This document shows positions 47,593 to 57,120 of a stretch of 64,000 nt of DNA, in pieces (the stretch's first letter is position 1; each line of letters opens with the position of its first letter). The notes beneath the pieces are model-generated. The model saw only the letters and a list, made by a program, of their open reading frames with translations, did not search any database and was not told the origin of the DNA. The translations under genes and the position numbers were made by a program. This stretch comes from Rhizobium sp. Pop5 (GTDB lineage Bacteria > Pseudomonadota > Alphaproteobacteria > Rhizobiales > Rhizobiaceae): positions 3,242,001-3,306,000 of the forward strand of contig NZ_CP099399.1 in the NCBI RefSeq assembly GCF_024721175.1, written 5' to 3'.

Positions 47593-49410
47593 GTGATCGG
47601 AGACGATTTGGCAGAGCAGGCACGGGGTGAGGAAAACAAAAGGCGGTCGCTGCGGCCACTCGGCAGGCTGACGCCCTATGTCATGCGTTATCGTGCCATG
47701 GTGGCCGGCGCGTTGATATCGCTGGCGCTCGCCGCCGTTACCTCGCTGGCGTTGCCGCTTGCCGTACGCCGCATGATCGATCACGGCTTCACCCAGTCCG
47801 ATGGCAGCTTCATCAACAGCTACTTCGCCATGCTGATGGTCATGGCGGTCGTGCTCGCGGTCGCAAGCGCGCTGCGCTATTATTTCGTCATTACCATCGG
47901 CGAGCGCATCGTCGCCGATCTTCGTAGCGACGTCTTCGCCCATGTGACGCGGCTGTCACCCTCTTTCTTCGATGTCAATCAGTCCGGCGAGATCGTCTCG
48001 CGGCTGACCGCCGATACGACGCAGATCAAGTCCGCCGTCGGCGCCACGGCTTCGGTCGCGCTCAGGAACCTCATCCTTTGTCTCGGCGCCATGGGCATGA
48101 TGATCGTGACCTCGCCGAAGCTCTCAAGCCTCGTCATCGGCGCGATCCCGCTGATCGTCTTTCCGCTCGTCGCCTTCGGCCGCTCGGTGCGCAAACGTTC
48201 CCGCGCCGCCCAGGATACGCTCGCCGAGGCTTCCGCCTTCGCCAACGAGACGGTTGCCGCCACCCGCACCGTCCAGGCCTTCAACGGCGAGGATATCGCA
48301 GCGACACGCTATGGCGCAGCCGTCGAATCCGCCTATGAGGCCGCCCGCGCCGCCATCCGTTCCCGCGCCCTGCTGACAGGCATCGCCATCACGCTGATCT
48401 TCGGCAGCGTCGTCGCCATGCTTTGGGTCGGCGCACATAGCGTGCTTGCCGGCACGCTTTCGGCCGGCACACTCGGCCAGTTCCTGCTTTATGCGGTCAT
48501 CTCCGCCGGCTCGCTCGGCGCGCTGTCGGAGGTCTGGGGCGAACTCTCCCAGGCAGCCGGCGCTGCCGACCGACTGACCGAGCTTCTCGACGAAGTCTCG
48601 CCGATCGCAGCTCCCGCCAATCCGGAAACTCTTCCTTCGCCCGGCCGCGGCCGTGTCGAATTTTCCGGCGTGCATTTCGCCTATCCCTCGCGTCCCGGCA
48701 AATCGGCGCTGCACGGCTTGAGCTTCGCGGTCGCGCCCGGTGAGACGGTCGCGATCGTCGGCCCTTCTGGCGCCGGCAAGAGCACCGTCTTCTCGCTGCT
48801 GCTGCGCTTCTATGATCCGCAGCAGGGCAGCGTGAAGATCGACGACGTCGACGCGCGGCTGACGACGCCCGACGAGCTGCGCAAGCGCATCGCCATCGTG
48901 CCGCAGGATGTCACCATTTTCGCCGCCTCGATCCATGACAACATCGCTTTCGGCCGCCCCGGTGCCTCGCGCGACGAAGTCCGCGCCGCAGCAATCGCGG
49001 CCCAGGCCGACGAATTCATCGCCCGCCTGGATAAGGGCTACGAGACCGAGGTCGGCGAGCGTGGCGTGACCCTTTCCGGCGGCCAGCGCCAACGCATCGC
49101 CATTGCCCGCGCCATCCTGAAGAACGCGCCCGTGCTGCTGCTCGACGAAGCGACCTCCGCACTCGATGCCGAAAGCGAAACGCTGGTGCAGAAGGCGCTC
49201 GACGGGCTGGTGGACGGGCGCACGACGCTCGTCATCGCCCATCGGCTCGCGACCGTGCTGAAGGCCGACCGCATCCTCGTCATGGATCAAGGCCGCATCG
49301 TCGAGGAAGGCACGCATCAGAGCCTGATCCGCCACGGCGGCATCTATGCCCGGCTGGCGCGCCTCCAATTCGATGCCGCCAATGAGGATGTGCTCGCCCC
49401 CGCCAAATAA
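47593..49410 (+). CDS. ABC exporter, fused permease and ATPase (half transporter)
   Basis: 605 residues. Type IV exporter fold: six helices in about 30-310, coupling segment SPSFFDVNQSGEIVSRLTAD near 122-141, then the ATPase with Walker A GPSGAGKST (390-398), Q-loop IVPQDVTIF, signature LSGGQ (494-498), Walker B VLLLDEATSALD (514-525) and H-loop IAHRL. Works as a homodimer, as in the MsbA-like group; substrate not predictable. Start is uncertain: GTG at 47593, or TTG at 47608, which has GGAG at better spacing. Divergent from rpmE. Confidence 0.9.
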   Translation: MIGDDLAEQARGEENKRRSLRPLGRLTPYVMRYRAMVAGALISLALAAVTSLALPLAVRRMIDHGFTQSDGSFINSYFAMLMVMAVVLAVASALRYYFVITIGERIVADLRSDVFAHVTRLSPSFFDVNQSGEIVSRLTADTTQIKSAVGATASVALRNLILCLGAMGMMIVTSPKLSSLVIGAIPLIVFPLVAFGRSVRKRSRAAQDTLAEASAFANETVAATRTVQAFNGEDIAATRYGAAVESAYEAARAAIRSRALLTGIAITLIFGSVVAMLWVGAHSVLAGTLSAGTLGQFLLYAVISAGSLGALSEVWGELSQAAGAADRLTELLDEVSPIAAPANPETLPSPGRGRVEFSGVHFAYPSRPGKSALHGLSFAVAPGETVAIVGPSGAGKSTVFSLLLRFYDPQQGSVKIDDVDARLTTPDELRKRIAIVPQDVTIFAASIHDNIAFGRPGASRDEVRAAAIAAQADEFIARLDKGYETEVGERGVTLSGGQRQRIAIARAILKNAPVLLLDEATSALDAESETLVQKALDGLVDGRTTLVIAHRLATVLKADRILVMDQGRIVEEGTHQSLIRHGGIYARLARLQFDAANEDVLAPAK

Positions 49411-49552
49411 CCGGCATGTGCGCCTCTACCGACAGAGACTAAAGTCTCACGCCGACTGCACCTCCCTGCGGTTGTCTTTGGCGCCTCCTGCCCTACCCTC
49501 TTCATGCCCCGGGTGGGGATATCGCTGCTGAAATCCTTGGGAGGAGATAGGA

Positions 49553-50545
49553 ATGGCGCTTTCCGATATCACGCGACGCACGAGCCTTGCGCTTGCTCTC
49601 GGCCTGACCGCCACGCTCGGTCTCGGCACAGCATCCGCTGCGGCGGATTTTCCCGATCGTCCGATCACCATGGTCGTGCCCTTTGCGGCCGGCGGTTCGA
49701 CCGATGTCGTCGCACGCATCGTCGCGCAGAAAATGTCGGAGGATCTCGGTCAGCAGGTGATCGTCCAGAACGTTGCGGGCGCCGGCGGCAATCTCGGCGC
49801 CGGTAACGTCGCCCGCGCCGAACCCGACGGCTATACCATTTTGATGGGAACAGTCGCGACCCATGCGCTCAATCCATTGATTCTCAAATCGACACCCTAT
49901 GATCCCGAGAAGGATTTCACGCCGGTCTCGCTGCTCGTCGTCGTGCCGAACGTGCTGGTCGTCAATCCCGAGCTGCCGGCAAAGACCGTGCAGGAACTGA
50001 TCGCGCTTTTGAAGGCCGAGCCCGACAAATACAGCTATGCCTCCTCGGGCAACGGCACGCCGTTGCATCTGTCCGGCGAACTCTTCAAGAGCATGGCCGG
50101 CGTCGGTATGCAGCACATCCCCTATAAGGGAGCCGGCCCGGCATTGAACGATGTCATCGGTAACCAGGTGCCGATCATGTTCGACAACCTGCCGTCTTCG
50201 TCCGGTCACATCAAGGCAGGCACTCTACGGGCTCTGGCGGTGACGACGGCCGAGCGCGCGCCCTCCTTCCCCGACGTGCCCACGATCGCCGAGTCGGGCA
50301 TACCGGGCTACGAGACCTATACGTGGAATGCGCTCTTCGCCCCGGCCGAAACGCCGAAGGAGGTGGTGATGCGCCTCAACGCCTCGGCCAAGAAAGCGCT
50401 CGCGGACCCGGCAGTTGCCGAGCGCATGAAGGAGTTCAGCGCCACCATCGTCGGCTCGACGCCGGAAGAACTCGCCACCCATGTGAAGGCCGAGCTCGCC
50501 AAATGGGGACCGGTCGTCAAGGGCGCAAACATCCAGATGGAATGA
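49553..50545 (+). CDS. Bug/TctC-family solute-binding protein (orphan)
   Basis: 330 residues with a long signal peptide (about 1-31, ending ASAAADFP). Bug-type binding protein: DFPDRPITMVVPFAAGGSTD near 31-50, ARIVAQKMSEDLGQQVIVQNV, GAGGNLGAGNVARAEPDGYT and the carboxylate-binding YKGAGPALNDVIGNQV. These normally feed TctAB tripartite tricarboxylate transporters, but no TctA or TctB lies near, so it may be a sensor or partner a distant permease. The ATG has GGAGGAGATAG upstream. Confidence 0.9.
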   Translation: MALSDITRRTSLALALGLTATLGLGTASAAADFPDRPITMVVPFAAGGSTDVVARIVAQKMSEDLGQQVIVQNVAGAGGNLGAGNVARAEPDGYTILMGTVATHALNPLILKSTPYDPEKDFTPVSLLVVVPNVLVVNPELPAKTVQELIALLKAEPDKYSYASSGNGTPLHLSGELFKSMAGVGMQHIPYKGAGPALNDVIGNQVPIMFDNLPSSSGHIKAGTLRALAVTTAERAPSFPDVPTIAESGIPGYETYTWNALFAPAETPKEVVMRLNASAKKALADPAVAERMKEFSATIVGSTPEELATHVKAELAKWGPVVKGANIQME

Positions 50546-50711
50546 CGCGGGGCGGCACAGCCGCCGCCCTCCGCTTGGCTCGCGCCCGAAGCAAGCGACG
50601 GCAATTGGACGCTATGCAATCCATTTCTAATTAAGGTAGTGGAAAAGCTCACCATTTTGGTCTAGCCTCCGTCCTGCTGATGGTTGGAATTCAGCGTTTT
50701 GGGAGACATCA

Positions 50712-50900
50712 ATGTATAAATTCGAAGTCTACAAGGATAAGGCAGGCGAATTCCGTTTCCGCTTCAAGGCATCGAACGGGGAAACCATGTTCAGTTCCGA
50801 GGGCTACAAGGCGAAGGCGTCCGCGTTGAATGCCATCGAATCCATCAAGAAGAACTCGCCCGGCGCTGATATCGTCGATCAGACCAAGGCCGAAGCCTGA
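50712..50900 (+). CDS. YegP-type DUF1508 protein
   Basis: 62 residues with GGGAG upstream. The single DUF1508 repeat YKDKAGEFRFRFKASNGETMF with GYKAKASALNAIESIKKN is the YegP signature (usually one or two copies; one here). Members are small beta-alpha-beta proteins of unknown, perhaps stress-related, role. Isolated between the Bug gene and the YciI/sigma pair. Confidence 0.93.
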   Translation: MYKFEVYKDKAGEFRFRFKASNGETMFSSEGYKAKASALNAIESIKKNSPGADIVDQTKAEA

Positions 50901-51168
50901 TCAAGACGGCAGCGGCGGCTTGACCGCCGCTCTGCCCTTTAGCGCCGATAGGCAGCGCTGGTGCCTTGAGTCCGGCCCTTTGTCTATTATCTTGGGCGCC
51001 ATTTCGCTTTTTCGAATATTTTTTAAAGGCCATGTCGAAATGACCGTTGGCCGCGCCTCATTGTCTCGGGACGGGTAAGCCGCTCCGCCGGGTTCGCGGC
51101 TTTCGAGGTATCGATCCCCGATAGCGGCCTGCCGGGCTCAACGCCAACAACGAGATCAGGAGTTTTCC

Positions 51169-51507
51169 ATGCAATATGCTCTCATCATTCGCGAAGCCGC
51201 CGAGGATTTCGCCCGGCGCAACGATCCCGCCTATCGCGACGGCTGGGTCGCCTACAGCAAGGCGCTCGCCCAGGCAGGAATTATGACCGGCGGCGCCGGG
51301 CTGACGGCGCCGGAGACCGGCACGATCATACGCCGCAAAGGTGAGAACCACGATGTTCAAGACGGTCCCTATCCGGAAGGCAAGGAACAGCTCGGCGGGT
51401 TCTATCTGATCGAGGTTCCCGACATCGACACCGCGATGGAATGGGCCACGCGCGTTCCGATCTCCGACAAGGGTTCGGTCGAGCTTCGCCCGCGCTTGCA
51501 GATGTGA
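51169..51507 (+). CDS. YciI-family (DGPF-domain) protein
   Basis: 112 residues. The fold is shown by MQYALIIREA, GWVAYSKALAQAGIM, a central QDGPYPEGKEQLGGFYLIEVPD (the DGPF-type motif reads DGPY) and MEWATRVPISDKGSVELRPRL. Genes of this type are the known partners of ECF42 sigma factors, whose gene follows after 7 bases. The protein's activity is unknown; it has been suggested to help sigma function or be its target. AGGAG upstream. Confidence 0.9.
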   Translation: MQYALIIREAAEDFARRNDPAYRDGWVAYSKALAQAGIMTGGAGLTAPETGTIIRRKGENHDVQDGPYPEGKEQLGGFYLIEVPDIDTAMEWATRVPISDKGSVELRPRLQM

Positions 51508-51514
51508 GGCCACG

Positions 51515-52765
51515 GTGCTTTCCGATGCCGGACGCGCTGCCGAACGGGTAGCGCGTCAATCCTACGGCAAGCTGATCGCCTTTCTTGCCGCCCGCTCGCG
51601 TGACGTGCCGGCGGCGGAAGACGCATTGTCGGAGGCGCTGGCTTCGGCTCTCAGCGTCTGGCCGGAGCGTGGCATTCCCGACAAACCGGAAGCCTGGCTG
51701 CTGGTGGCTGCGCGCCGCAACCTCATGCAGGCCGCCCGCCGCCGCACTGTCCAGGCCAACGCGCAGGCAACGATATCGCTCGCCTTCGAGGAGGCCGAGG
51801 AACGCATGAACGAAGCCGGCAAATCCGTCTTTCCTGATGAGCGGCTGAAGCTGCTTTTCGCCTGCACTCATCCCGCCATCGACAGCTCCGTGCATACTCC
51901 ACTGATGCTGCAGACCGTTCTCGGCATCGAGGCAAAAACCATCGCGCGAGCCTTCGTCGTTTCACCGGAGGCGATGAGTCAGCGGCTGGTGCGGGCCAAG
52001 ATGAAGATCCGCGACGCCGGCATTCCCTTCGCCGTTCCCCCTCGCCCGGCCTTATCAGGTCGGCTCGTCGCCGTTCTTTCGGCAATCTACGCCGCCTATG
52101 GTCTCGGCTGGGACGGTCTCGACGGCGAGGAAGAGCGCCATTCGCTCGCCGGTGAGGCGATCTGGCTCGGCCGCGCGCTCCTCGCCGTATTGCCCGACGA
52201 ACCGGAAGCGATCGGTCTCCTGTCGCTGATGCTTCACTGTGAAGCCCGTCGCAGCGCCCGGCGCGACGGCAACAGCCGATATGTGCCGCTGGACGAACAG
52301 GATACGGCGACCTGGAACGCGATCATGATCGCAGAGGCCGATGCGCTGTTGCGCAAGGCAGGAGGGCTCGACCGTTTCGGCCCCTTCCAGTGCCAGGCAG
52401 CGATCCAGTCCGTGCATGCGGCGCGCCGGTTCTCGGGAGCGACCGACTGGCAGGCGCTGACGACACTCTACGCCGCGCTCGTGACGATGAAGCCGGCGCT
52501 TGGCGCGCGGGTTAGCCAGGCTGCGGTGATCGGCAGGGCGTTGAGTCCGGCCGCCGGTCTGGAGCAACTCGACAGGCTCGATCCGCGCGACATTGCCGCG
52601 TATCAGCCCTATTGGGCCGTGCGCGCCTTTCTTCTGGCGCGCGCCGGCGATGATGCCGCCGCGGCCGACGCCTACATGGCGGCGATCGGCCTCAGCGACA
52701 GCCCCGCCGTGCGCAGCTTTCTCACCGGCCGGCTGAAGGAGCTGCCGCAGGCAATGCCCGGCTGA
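51515..52765 (+). CDS. ECF42-type RNA polymerase sigma factor
   Basis: 416 residues from GTG at 51515. Sigma-2 region: IAFLAARSRDVPAAEDALSEALASAL and PEAWLLVAARRNLMQAARR; sigma-4 region: TVLGIEAKTIARAFVVSPEAMSQRLVRAK. The C-terminal 250 residues form a TPR-like extension ending DSPAVRSFLTGRLKEL, the ECF42 layout. These factors have no adjacent anti-sigma and are controlled through the extension. Position after a YciI gene completes the known ECF42 module. Likely in one operon with it. Confidence 0.92.
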   Translation: MLSDAGRAAERVARQSYGKLIAFLAARSRDVPAAEDALSEALASALSVWPERGIPDKPEAWLLVAARRNLMQAARRRTVQANAQATISLAFEEAEERMNEAGKSVFPDERLKLLFACTHPAIDSSVHTPLMLQTVLGIEAKTIARAFVVSPEAMSQRLVRAKMKIRDAGIPFAVPPRPALSGRLVAVLSAIYAAYGLGWDGLDGEEERHSLAGEAIWLGRALLAVLPDEPEAIGLLSLMLHCEARRSARRDGNSRYVPLDEQDTATWNAIMIAEADALLRKAGGLDRFGPFQCQAAIQSVHAARRFSGATDWQALTTLYAALVTMKPALGARVSQAAVIGRALSPAAGLEQLDRLDPRDIAAYQPYWAVRAFLLARAGDDAAAADAYMAAIGLSDSPAVRSFLTGRLKELPQAMPG

Positions 52766-53797
52766 TCATTTTTCGGTCAGCTTGAGCTCGATACGGCGGT
52801 TGGTGGCGCGCGCATCCGGCGTGTCGCCCGGAGCGATCGGCTGGAACTCGCCGAAGCCGGCGGCAACGAGCCGGTCGGCCGGCACGCCCTGGGCGATCAG
52901 GAATTTGACGACCGAAATTGCGCGGGCCGAGGAAAGCTCCCAATTGTCGCGATAGCGGCCGGTTCCGGCAAGCGGCACATTGTCGGTATGGCCGTCGACG
53001 CGCAGAACCCAGTTGATCTCTGGGGGAATTTCCTTGGCGAGATCGAGAAGGGCTGCGGCGAGCTTCGCCATCTCCGTTTGCCCTTCCGGATTGAGATCGG
53101 CGCCGCCCGAAGGAAACAGCACCTCCGACTGGAAGACGAACCGGTCGCCGACAATGCGGATATTCTCGCGGTCCGAGAGGATTTCGCGTAAGCGACCGAA
53201 GAAATCGGAACGATAACGGTTCAACTCCTGCACGCGCGCGGCAAGAGCCACGTTAAGGCGGCTGCCGAGATCGGCGATTTTGGTCTGCGAGACCCGGTCC
53301 TTCTCCTCCGACGCCTGAAGCGCCGCTTCGACGGCGGCAATCTGGCTGCGAAGTGCTGCGATCTGCTGATTCAGAAGCTCGACCTGGCTAAGCGCCCGCT
53401 CGCTCACCTGCTTCTGCTCGTCGAGCTCCTGCGTCATCGCGCCGATCCGCTTCTGTGCCGCGTCCTGGCCGCCGGCGCCGGCGTTCAGCAGCGCCTGCAG
53501 CCGCGACCGCTCGCCTTCGGCATTGGAAAGCGAAGCCTGCAGGTTGGCGACCGAATCCTGGAGATCCTGGTTGCTGCCCTTTTCGAGCGCCAGAAGCTGC
53601 GTCAACTCGTTGATCTGGCTGTTGAGGCGATTCAGCACCTCATCGCGGCCCGTGATTTCGCGGCTAAGAATGAATTGCCCGACGACGAAGACCGTCAGCA
53701 GGAACATGATCGAGATGAGCAGCGTCGACAAGGCATCGACGAAGCCAGGCCAGTAATCCACCGTGCGTTCGCGGCGGCGATTGCGGGCAAGAGCCAT
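52766..53797 (-). CDS. MotB/OmpA-like stator subunit with coiled coil
   Basis: 343 residues. Basic N-terminus, one membrane helix (about 20-42, DALSTLLISIMFLLTVFVVG) with an Asp at the proton-binding place of MotB, a coiled coil (about 60-200, NQQIAALRSQIAAVEAALQ) and an OmpA-like peptidoglycan domain (about 215-343: RVDGHTDNVPLAGTGRYRDN, ELSSARAISVVKFL, GFGEFQPIAPGD). This resembles stator B-units. It starts 3 bases from the MotA-like stop, so the pair is one unit. No flagellar genes are near, hence the role is open; peptidoglycan anchoring is expected. Confidence 0.85.
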   Translation of the reverse strand: MALARNRRRERTVDYWPGFVDALSTLLISIMFLLTVFVVGQFILSREITGRDEVLNRLNSQINELTQLLALEKGSNQDLQDSVANLQASLSNAEGERSRLQALLNAGAGGQDAAQKRIGAMTQELDEQKQVSERALSQVELLNQQIAALRSQIAAVEAALQASEEKDRVSQTKIADLGSRLNVALAARVQELNRYRSDFFGRLREILSDRENIRIVGDRFVFQSEVLFPSGGADLNPEGQTEMAKLAAALLDLAKEIPPEINWVLRVDGHTDNVPLAGTGRYRDNWELSSARAISVVKFLIAQGVPADRLVAAGFGEFQPIAPGDTPDARATNRRIELKLTEK

Positions 53798-53800
53798 GGC

Positions 53801-54928
53801 TTACTTGCCCTCGCTCTTCTCTGTCTGGCTCGACCGATCGCGCGCGCGCTCGGTCCTGTCGCCACCGCGCTCCTGCAGGCCGATGCGTTCGGCCAGCCGA
53901 TCAAGCGTGCGGCGCATCGCCTTCGCCTCGTCCTGCTGCGCCTCGATCCAGTCGCGCAGCATCTGCTGCTCGTTGCGCATGTTCTTGACGAGACCCTGAA
54001 TGCCTTCGGCAAGGCTCGCCATCGCAGCGACCGAACGCTGGCTGCCGACGCCGCCCTCTTCGGAGACCTTACGCAGATAGTCGGAAAGCGCCCGCATGTC
54101 TTCCGAGGAAGCGCCGGACACGGCCTCGAAAGCGGGTGCAAGATCGGAGCCGACATCGGTGACGGAGGAGAGCCAGTTTTCCAGCTCCATATAGAAGCGG
54201 TTCTGAGCGCGGCCGGCCTGAAGGTCGAGGAAGCCGAGAATGAGCGAACCGGAAAGGCCGAGCAGCGAGGATGAAAAGGCCTGGCCCATCCCCGAAAGCG
54301 GCGTGGAAAGCCCTTCCTTCAGCGCCGAGAGCACGTCGCCCGTGCCGTTCGAGCTGGCATCGAGCGACTGGATGACGGTGCTGATCGAACCGATCGTGCC
54401 GATGAGACCCCAGAAGGTGCCGAGCAGGCCGAGGAAGACCAGGAGGCCGATCAGGTAGCGCGAAACGTCGCGCGATTCGTCGAGGCGGGTGGCGATCGAA
54501 TCGAGGATCGAGCGCAACGCCGTGGTCGACAGTGCCACCGAACTCTTGCGGCTGCCGATCAGCGCCCGCATCGGCGCAAGCAGCCGGGGATTGCGGTTGA
54601 CCTTGTCGGCGTTGCCAGCGGCGCGGAAGGAATTGAACCAGCGCACTTCGGGGCGAAGCGCCAGCACATGATTGAAAACAAGGATGATTCCGACGGCGAG
54701 AACGCCGAGAATCAGGCCGTTGAGGCCTGGATTGTGCATGAAGGCGGTCTGTGTCTGCCGGAAAAGGATGGCGGCAATGAAACCGACGATGACGAGGAAA
54801 AGCAGCATCGTCCAGAGGAAAGGCATCGGACTCGAAAGCCTGTGGGCATAGCCGCCCGTCGTCTTTTCGGTGGAGCCGATCTCCGCCACATTCACATTTT
54901 CCATAGGTTCAGCAGCCTCCGAACTCAT
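53801..54928 (-). CDS. MotA/TolQ/ExbB-like proton channel subunit
   Basis: 375 residues. Membrane helices near 36-58 and 70-90, a cytoplasmic loop with LDSIATRLDESRDVSRYLIG, then the channel pair GLLVFLGLLGTFWGLIGTIGS and GMGQAFSSSLLGLSGSLILGFLDL (about 157-245). A cytoplasmic tail (about 250-375) is long, helical and highly charged, ending in an Arg/Glu-rich stretch. Fold like MotA/TolQ; it pairs with the MotB/OmpA-like partner downstream. Rhizobial genomes annotate it as flagellar motor protein, but true motAB normally lie in the flagellar cluster. Confidence 0.82.
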   Translation of the reverse strand: MSSEAAEPMENVNVAEIGSTEKTTGGYAHRLSSPMPFLWTMLLFLVIVGFIAAILFRQTQTAFMHNPGLNGLILGVLAVGIILVFNHVLALRPEVRWFNSFRAAGNADKVNRNPRLLAPMRALIGSRKSSVALSTTALRSILDSIATRLDESRDVSRYLIGLLVFLGLLGTFWGLIGTIGSISTVIQSLDASSNGTGDVLSALKEGLSTPLSGMGQAFSSSLLGLSGSLILGFLDLQAGRAQNRFYMELENWLSSVTDVGSDLAPAFEAVSGASSEDMRALSDYLRKVSEEGGVGSQRSVAAMASLAEGIQGLVKNMRNEQQMLRDWIEAQQDEAKAMRRTLDRLAERIGLQERGGDRTERARDRSSQTEKSEGK

Positions 54929-55016
54929 TGCTGGCGGAGACTAGAGCAACATTGTGCCGAATTGAAGTATGCCGGGGCGAAAACCGTGAGTTTACAACAG
55001 GCGGATTTTCACCCGG

Positions 55017-55817
55017 TCACTTGGCGGGGATCGGCCGCTTGATGACCTCGATCAACGCCTTCTGGATGGCTTCGTTGCCGGCGACGATCGCGCCGCTCTC
55101 CAGAATGGCCGTCCCGCCGTCCCAGTCGGTGGCAAAACCGCCGGCTTCGCGGATGAGCAGGATGCCGGCCGCCATGTCCCAGGGCGCAAGCTCCGCTTCC
55201 CAGAAACCGTCGAAACGACCGGCAGCGACATAGGCGAGATCGAGCGTCGGCGAACCGAGACGGCGGATGCCTGCCACTTCGCCCATCACATGTCGAAGCT
55301 CGACCAGGAATTTACCGTGGTTGCGTTTGCCAAGCGCCGGCACGCCGCAGCCGATGACGCAATCCGAGAGCACACGGCGCGCGGCGACGCGCAGGCGCCG
55401 GTCGTTGAGGAAGGCGCCGCCGCCACGCTCGGCGGTATAAAGTTCGTCGGTTGCCGGATTGAAGACGACGGCGGCGACGATCTCGCCATTGCGTTCGAGC
55501 GCGATGGAGACGGCGAAAGCCGGGATGCCGTGCAGGAAGTTCGTCGTGCCATCGAGCGGGTCGACGATCCAGCGATGCGCGCCGTCCGTGCCCTTGATCT
55601 CTTCGCTTTCCTCGCCGAGGAAACCATAGGTCGGACGAGCCTTCATCAGCTCTTCGCGAACAATCTTCTCGGCCTTGCGGTCGGCGGTGGAAACGAAATC
55701 GCCCGGTCCCTTCACGGAAACCTGCAGGTTCTGCACTTCGCCGAAATCACGCCCCAGCGATTTTCCTGCCTTGAGGGCAGCCTGAACCATGACATTGAGA
55801 AGAGCTGAACGGGCCAT
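55017..55817 (-). CDS. suhB: Inositol monophosphatase-family phosphatase (SuhB-like)
   Basis: 266 residues. Metal and catalytic motifs: GDFVSTADRKAEKIV, FLGEESEEIKG, WIVDPLDGTTNFLHGIP near 86-102 and ELAPWDMAAGILLIREAGG near 210-228, the full lithium-sensitive phosphatase set. It hydrolyses inositol 1-phosphate or similar monoesters; SuhB also acts in rRNA transcription in enterobacteria, which cannot be assumed here. It lies 88 bases from the stator pair on the same strand. The upstream 194 bases are non-coding. Confidence 0.9.
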   Translation of the reverse strand: MARSALLNVMVQAALKAGKSLGRDFGEVQNLQVSVKGPGDFVSTADRKAEKIVREELMKARPTYGFLGEESEEIKGTDGAHRWIVDPLDGTTNFLHGIPAFAVSIALERNGEIVAAVVFNPATDELYTAERGGGAFLNDRRLRVAARRVLSDCVIGCGVPALGKRNHGKFLVELRHVMGEVAGIRRLGSPTLDLAYVAAGRFDGFWEAELAPWDMAAGILLIREAGGFATDWDGGTAILESGAIVAGNEAIQKALIEVIKRPIPAK

Positions 55818-56011
55818 CTGCGCATTTTCCTTGGGACTGATACGGGATGCGCGCTGCCAGGGCGGGAAATGTCCCTGAACATGCAGACAGGCAGCGCTGC
55901 AAAGATTGGCGGCCTCAAGACCACAAAATCACGGAAATTTCAAGGGGAGGCGCGCATGGCTGCCCTGCAGCTGCGGAAATCGCTCCCTTTGCCGACCGGT
56001 TGGAGCCGATC

Positions 56012-57109
56012 TCAGAATTTCTGCTGTGTCATCAACACTTCGCGGGCGATCTGATCGAGCGGCAGGACACGGTCGACGCCACCTTTGGCGATCGCCTCCT
56101 TCGGCATGCCGAAAACAACGGAACTCGCCTCGTCCTGGGCCACGGTGTAGGCGCCGGTCTCATGCATTTCCAGCATGCCGCGCGCGCCGTCGTCTCCCAT
56201 GCCGGTCATGATGATGCCCATCGCGTTCGATCCGGCCGAACGCGCGGCCGAACGGAAGAGCACATCGACGGAAGGCCGGTGGCGGGAGACCAGCGGTCCG
56301 GTCTTCACGCTCACATAGTAGCGCGCGCCCTGTCGTTCGAGCAGCATGTGCTTGTCGCCAGGCGCGATCAGCACGTGACCGCGCAGCACCGGGTCGCCAT
56401 CGGCGGCCTCCTTGACCTCGACCTCGCAGAGCCCGTTCAGGCGCTTCGCGAAGGCGGCGGTGAATTTCTCCGGCATATGCTGGACGATCACCACACCAGG
56501 CGCATTGGCCGGCAGTTCCTCCAGGAATTCGCGCAGTGCCTCGGTGCCGCCGGTGGAGGCCCCGACGCAGACGACCATCTCCGTCGTCTTCGCCATCGCC
56601 CGTCCCGTCGGCGGCGGCAGCATCGCGTCCGCCGTCAGCTTCTTGGCCGGCCCCTCGGCGGAAGCGGAACGAATGGTGCCGGCGGCGCGGCGCACGGTGG
56701 AAAGCCGCGCATATGAGGCGCTCTTGACGACTTCGCGAATGCGTATGGCATCGTCGGCCAGGCTGTCGGCGGCGCCGATCTTCGATTTCAGAATGACGTC
56801 GACGGCGCCGGCCTCCAGCGCCTGCAGCAACGTTTCCGAACCCGCCTCCGTCAGCGACGAGCACATCACGACGGGGATCGGCCGCTGCGACATCAGCTTG
56901 CGAAGGAAGGTGATGCCGTCCATCCGCGGCATCTCCACATCGAGCGTGATGACATCGGGGATTTCTTCCTGCAGCTTCCGCGCCGCCACGAAGGGATCGG
57001 ATGCGACCCCCATGATCTCGATATCGGGATCCTGCTCCAGCACATGGCTCAACGTCTGGCGGATGCTGGCGGAATCGTCGATGATGAGAACGCGGATTTT
57101 CTTACGCAT
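56012..57109 (-). CDS. cheB: Chemotaxis methylesterase/response regulator CheB
   Basis: 365 residues from the ATG at 57109 ([20 protein letters not shown]); the frame runs 71 codons upstream into repeat and cheR sequence. Receiver domain 1-125: IIDDS, phospho-Asp in [17 protein letters not shown], and KSKIG. Methylesterase domain about 170-365: [14 protein letters not shown] (catalytic Ser), [10 protein letters not shown] (His) and [13 protein letters not shown] (Asp). It removes receptor methyl groups and is activated by CheA phosphorylation. Last gene of the mcp-cheW-cheR-cheB run. Confidence 0.96.
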   Translation of the reverse strand: MRKKIRVLIIDDSASIRQTLSHVLEQDPDIEIMGVASDPFVAARKLQEEIPDVITLDVEMPRMDGITFLRKLMSQRPIPVVMCSSLTEAGSETLLQALEAGAVDVILKSKIGAADSLADDAIRIREVVKSASYARLSTVRRAAGTIRSASAEGPAKKLTADAMLPPPTGRAMAKTTEMVVCVGASTGGTEALREFLEELPANAPGVVIVQHMPEKFTAAFAKRLNGLCEVEVKEAADGDPVLRGHVLIAPGDKHMLLERQGARYYVSVKTGPLVSRHRPSVDVLFRSAARSAGSNAMGIIMTGMGDDGARGMLEMHETGAYTVAQDEASSVVFGMPKEAIAKGGVDRVLPLDQIAREVLMTQQKF

Positions 57110-57120
57110 GGATGCCTCTG

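Noticed and set aside
52766..54928. Zorya anti-phage system
   Set aside because: Only the A/B-like stator genes are present; neither ZorC, ZorD nor ZorE-like genes adjoin, and neighbours are housekeeping genes. Kept as a stator pair of unknown role.
55869..56054. A 61-codon plus-strand frame between suhB and cheB
   Set aside because: No ribosome site, overlaps the cheB end on the opposite strand, and no structural features.
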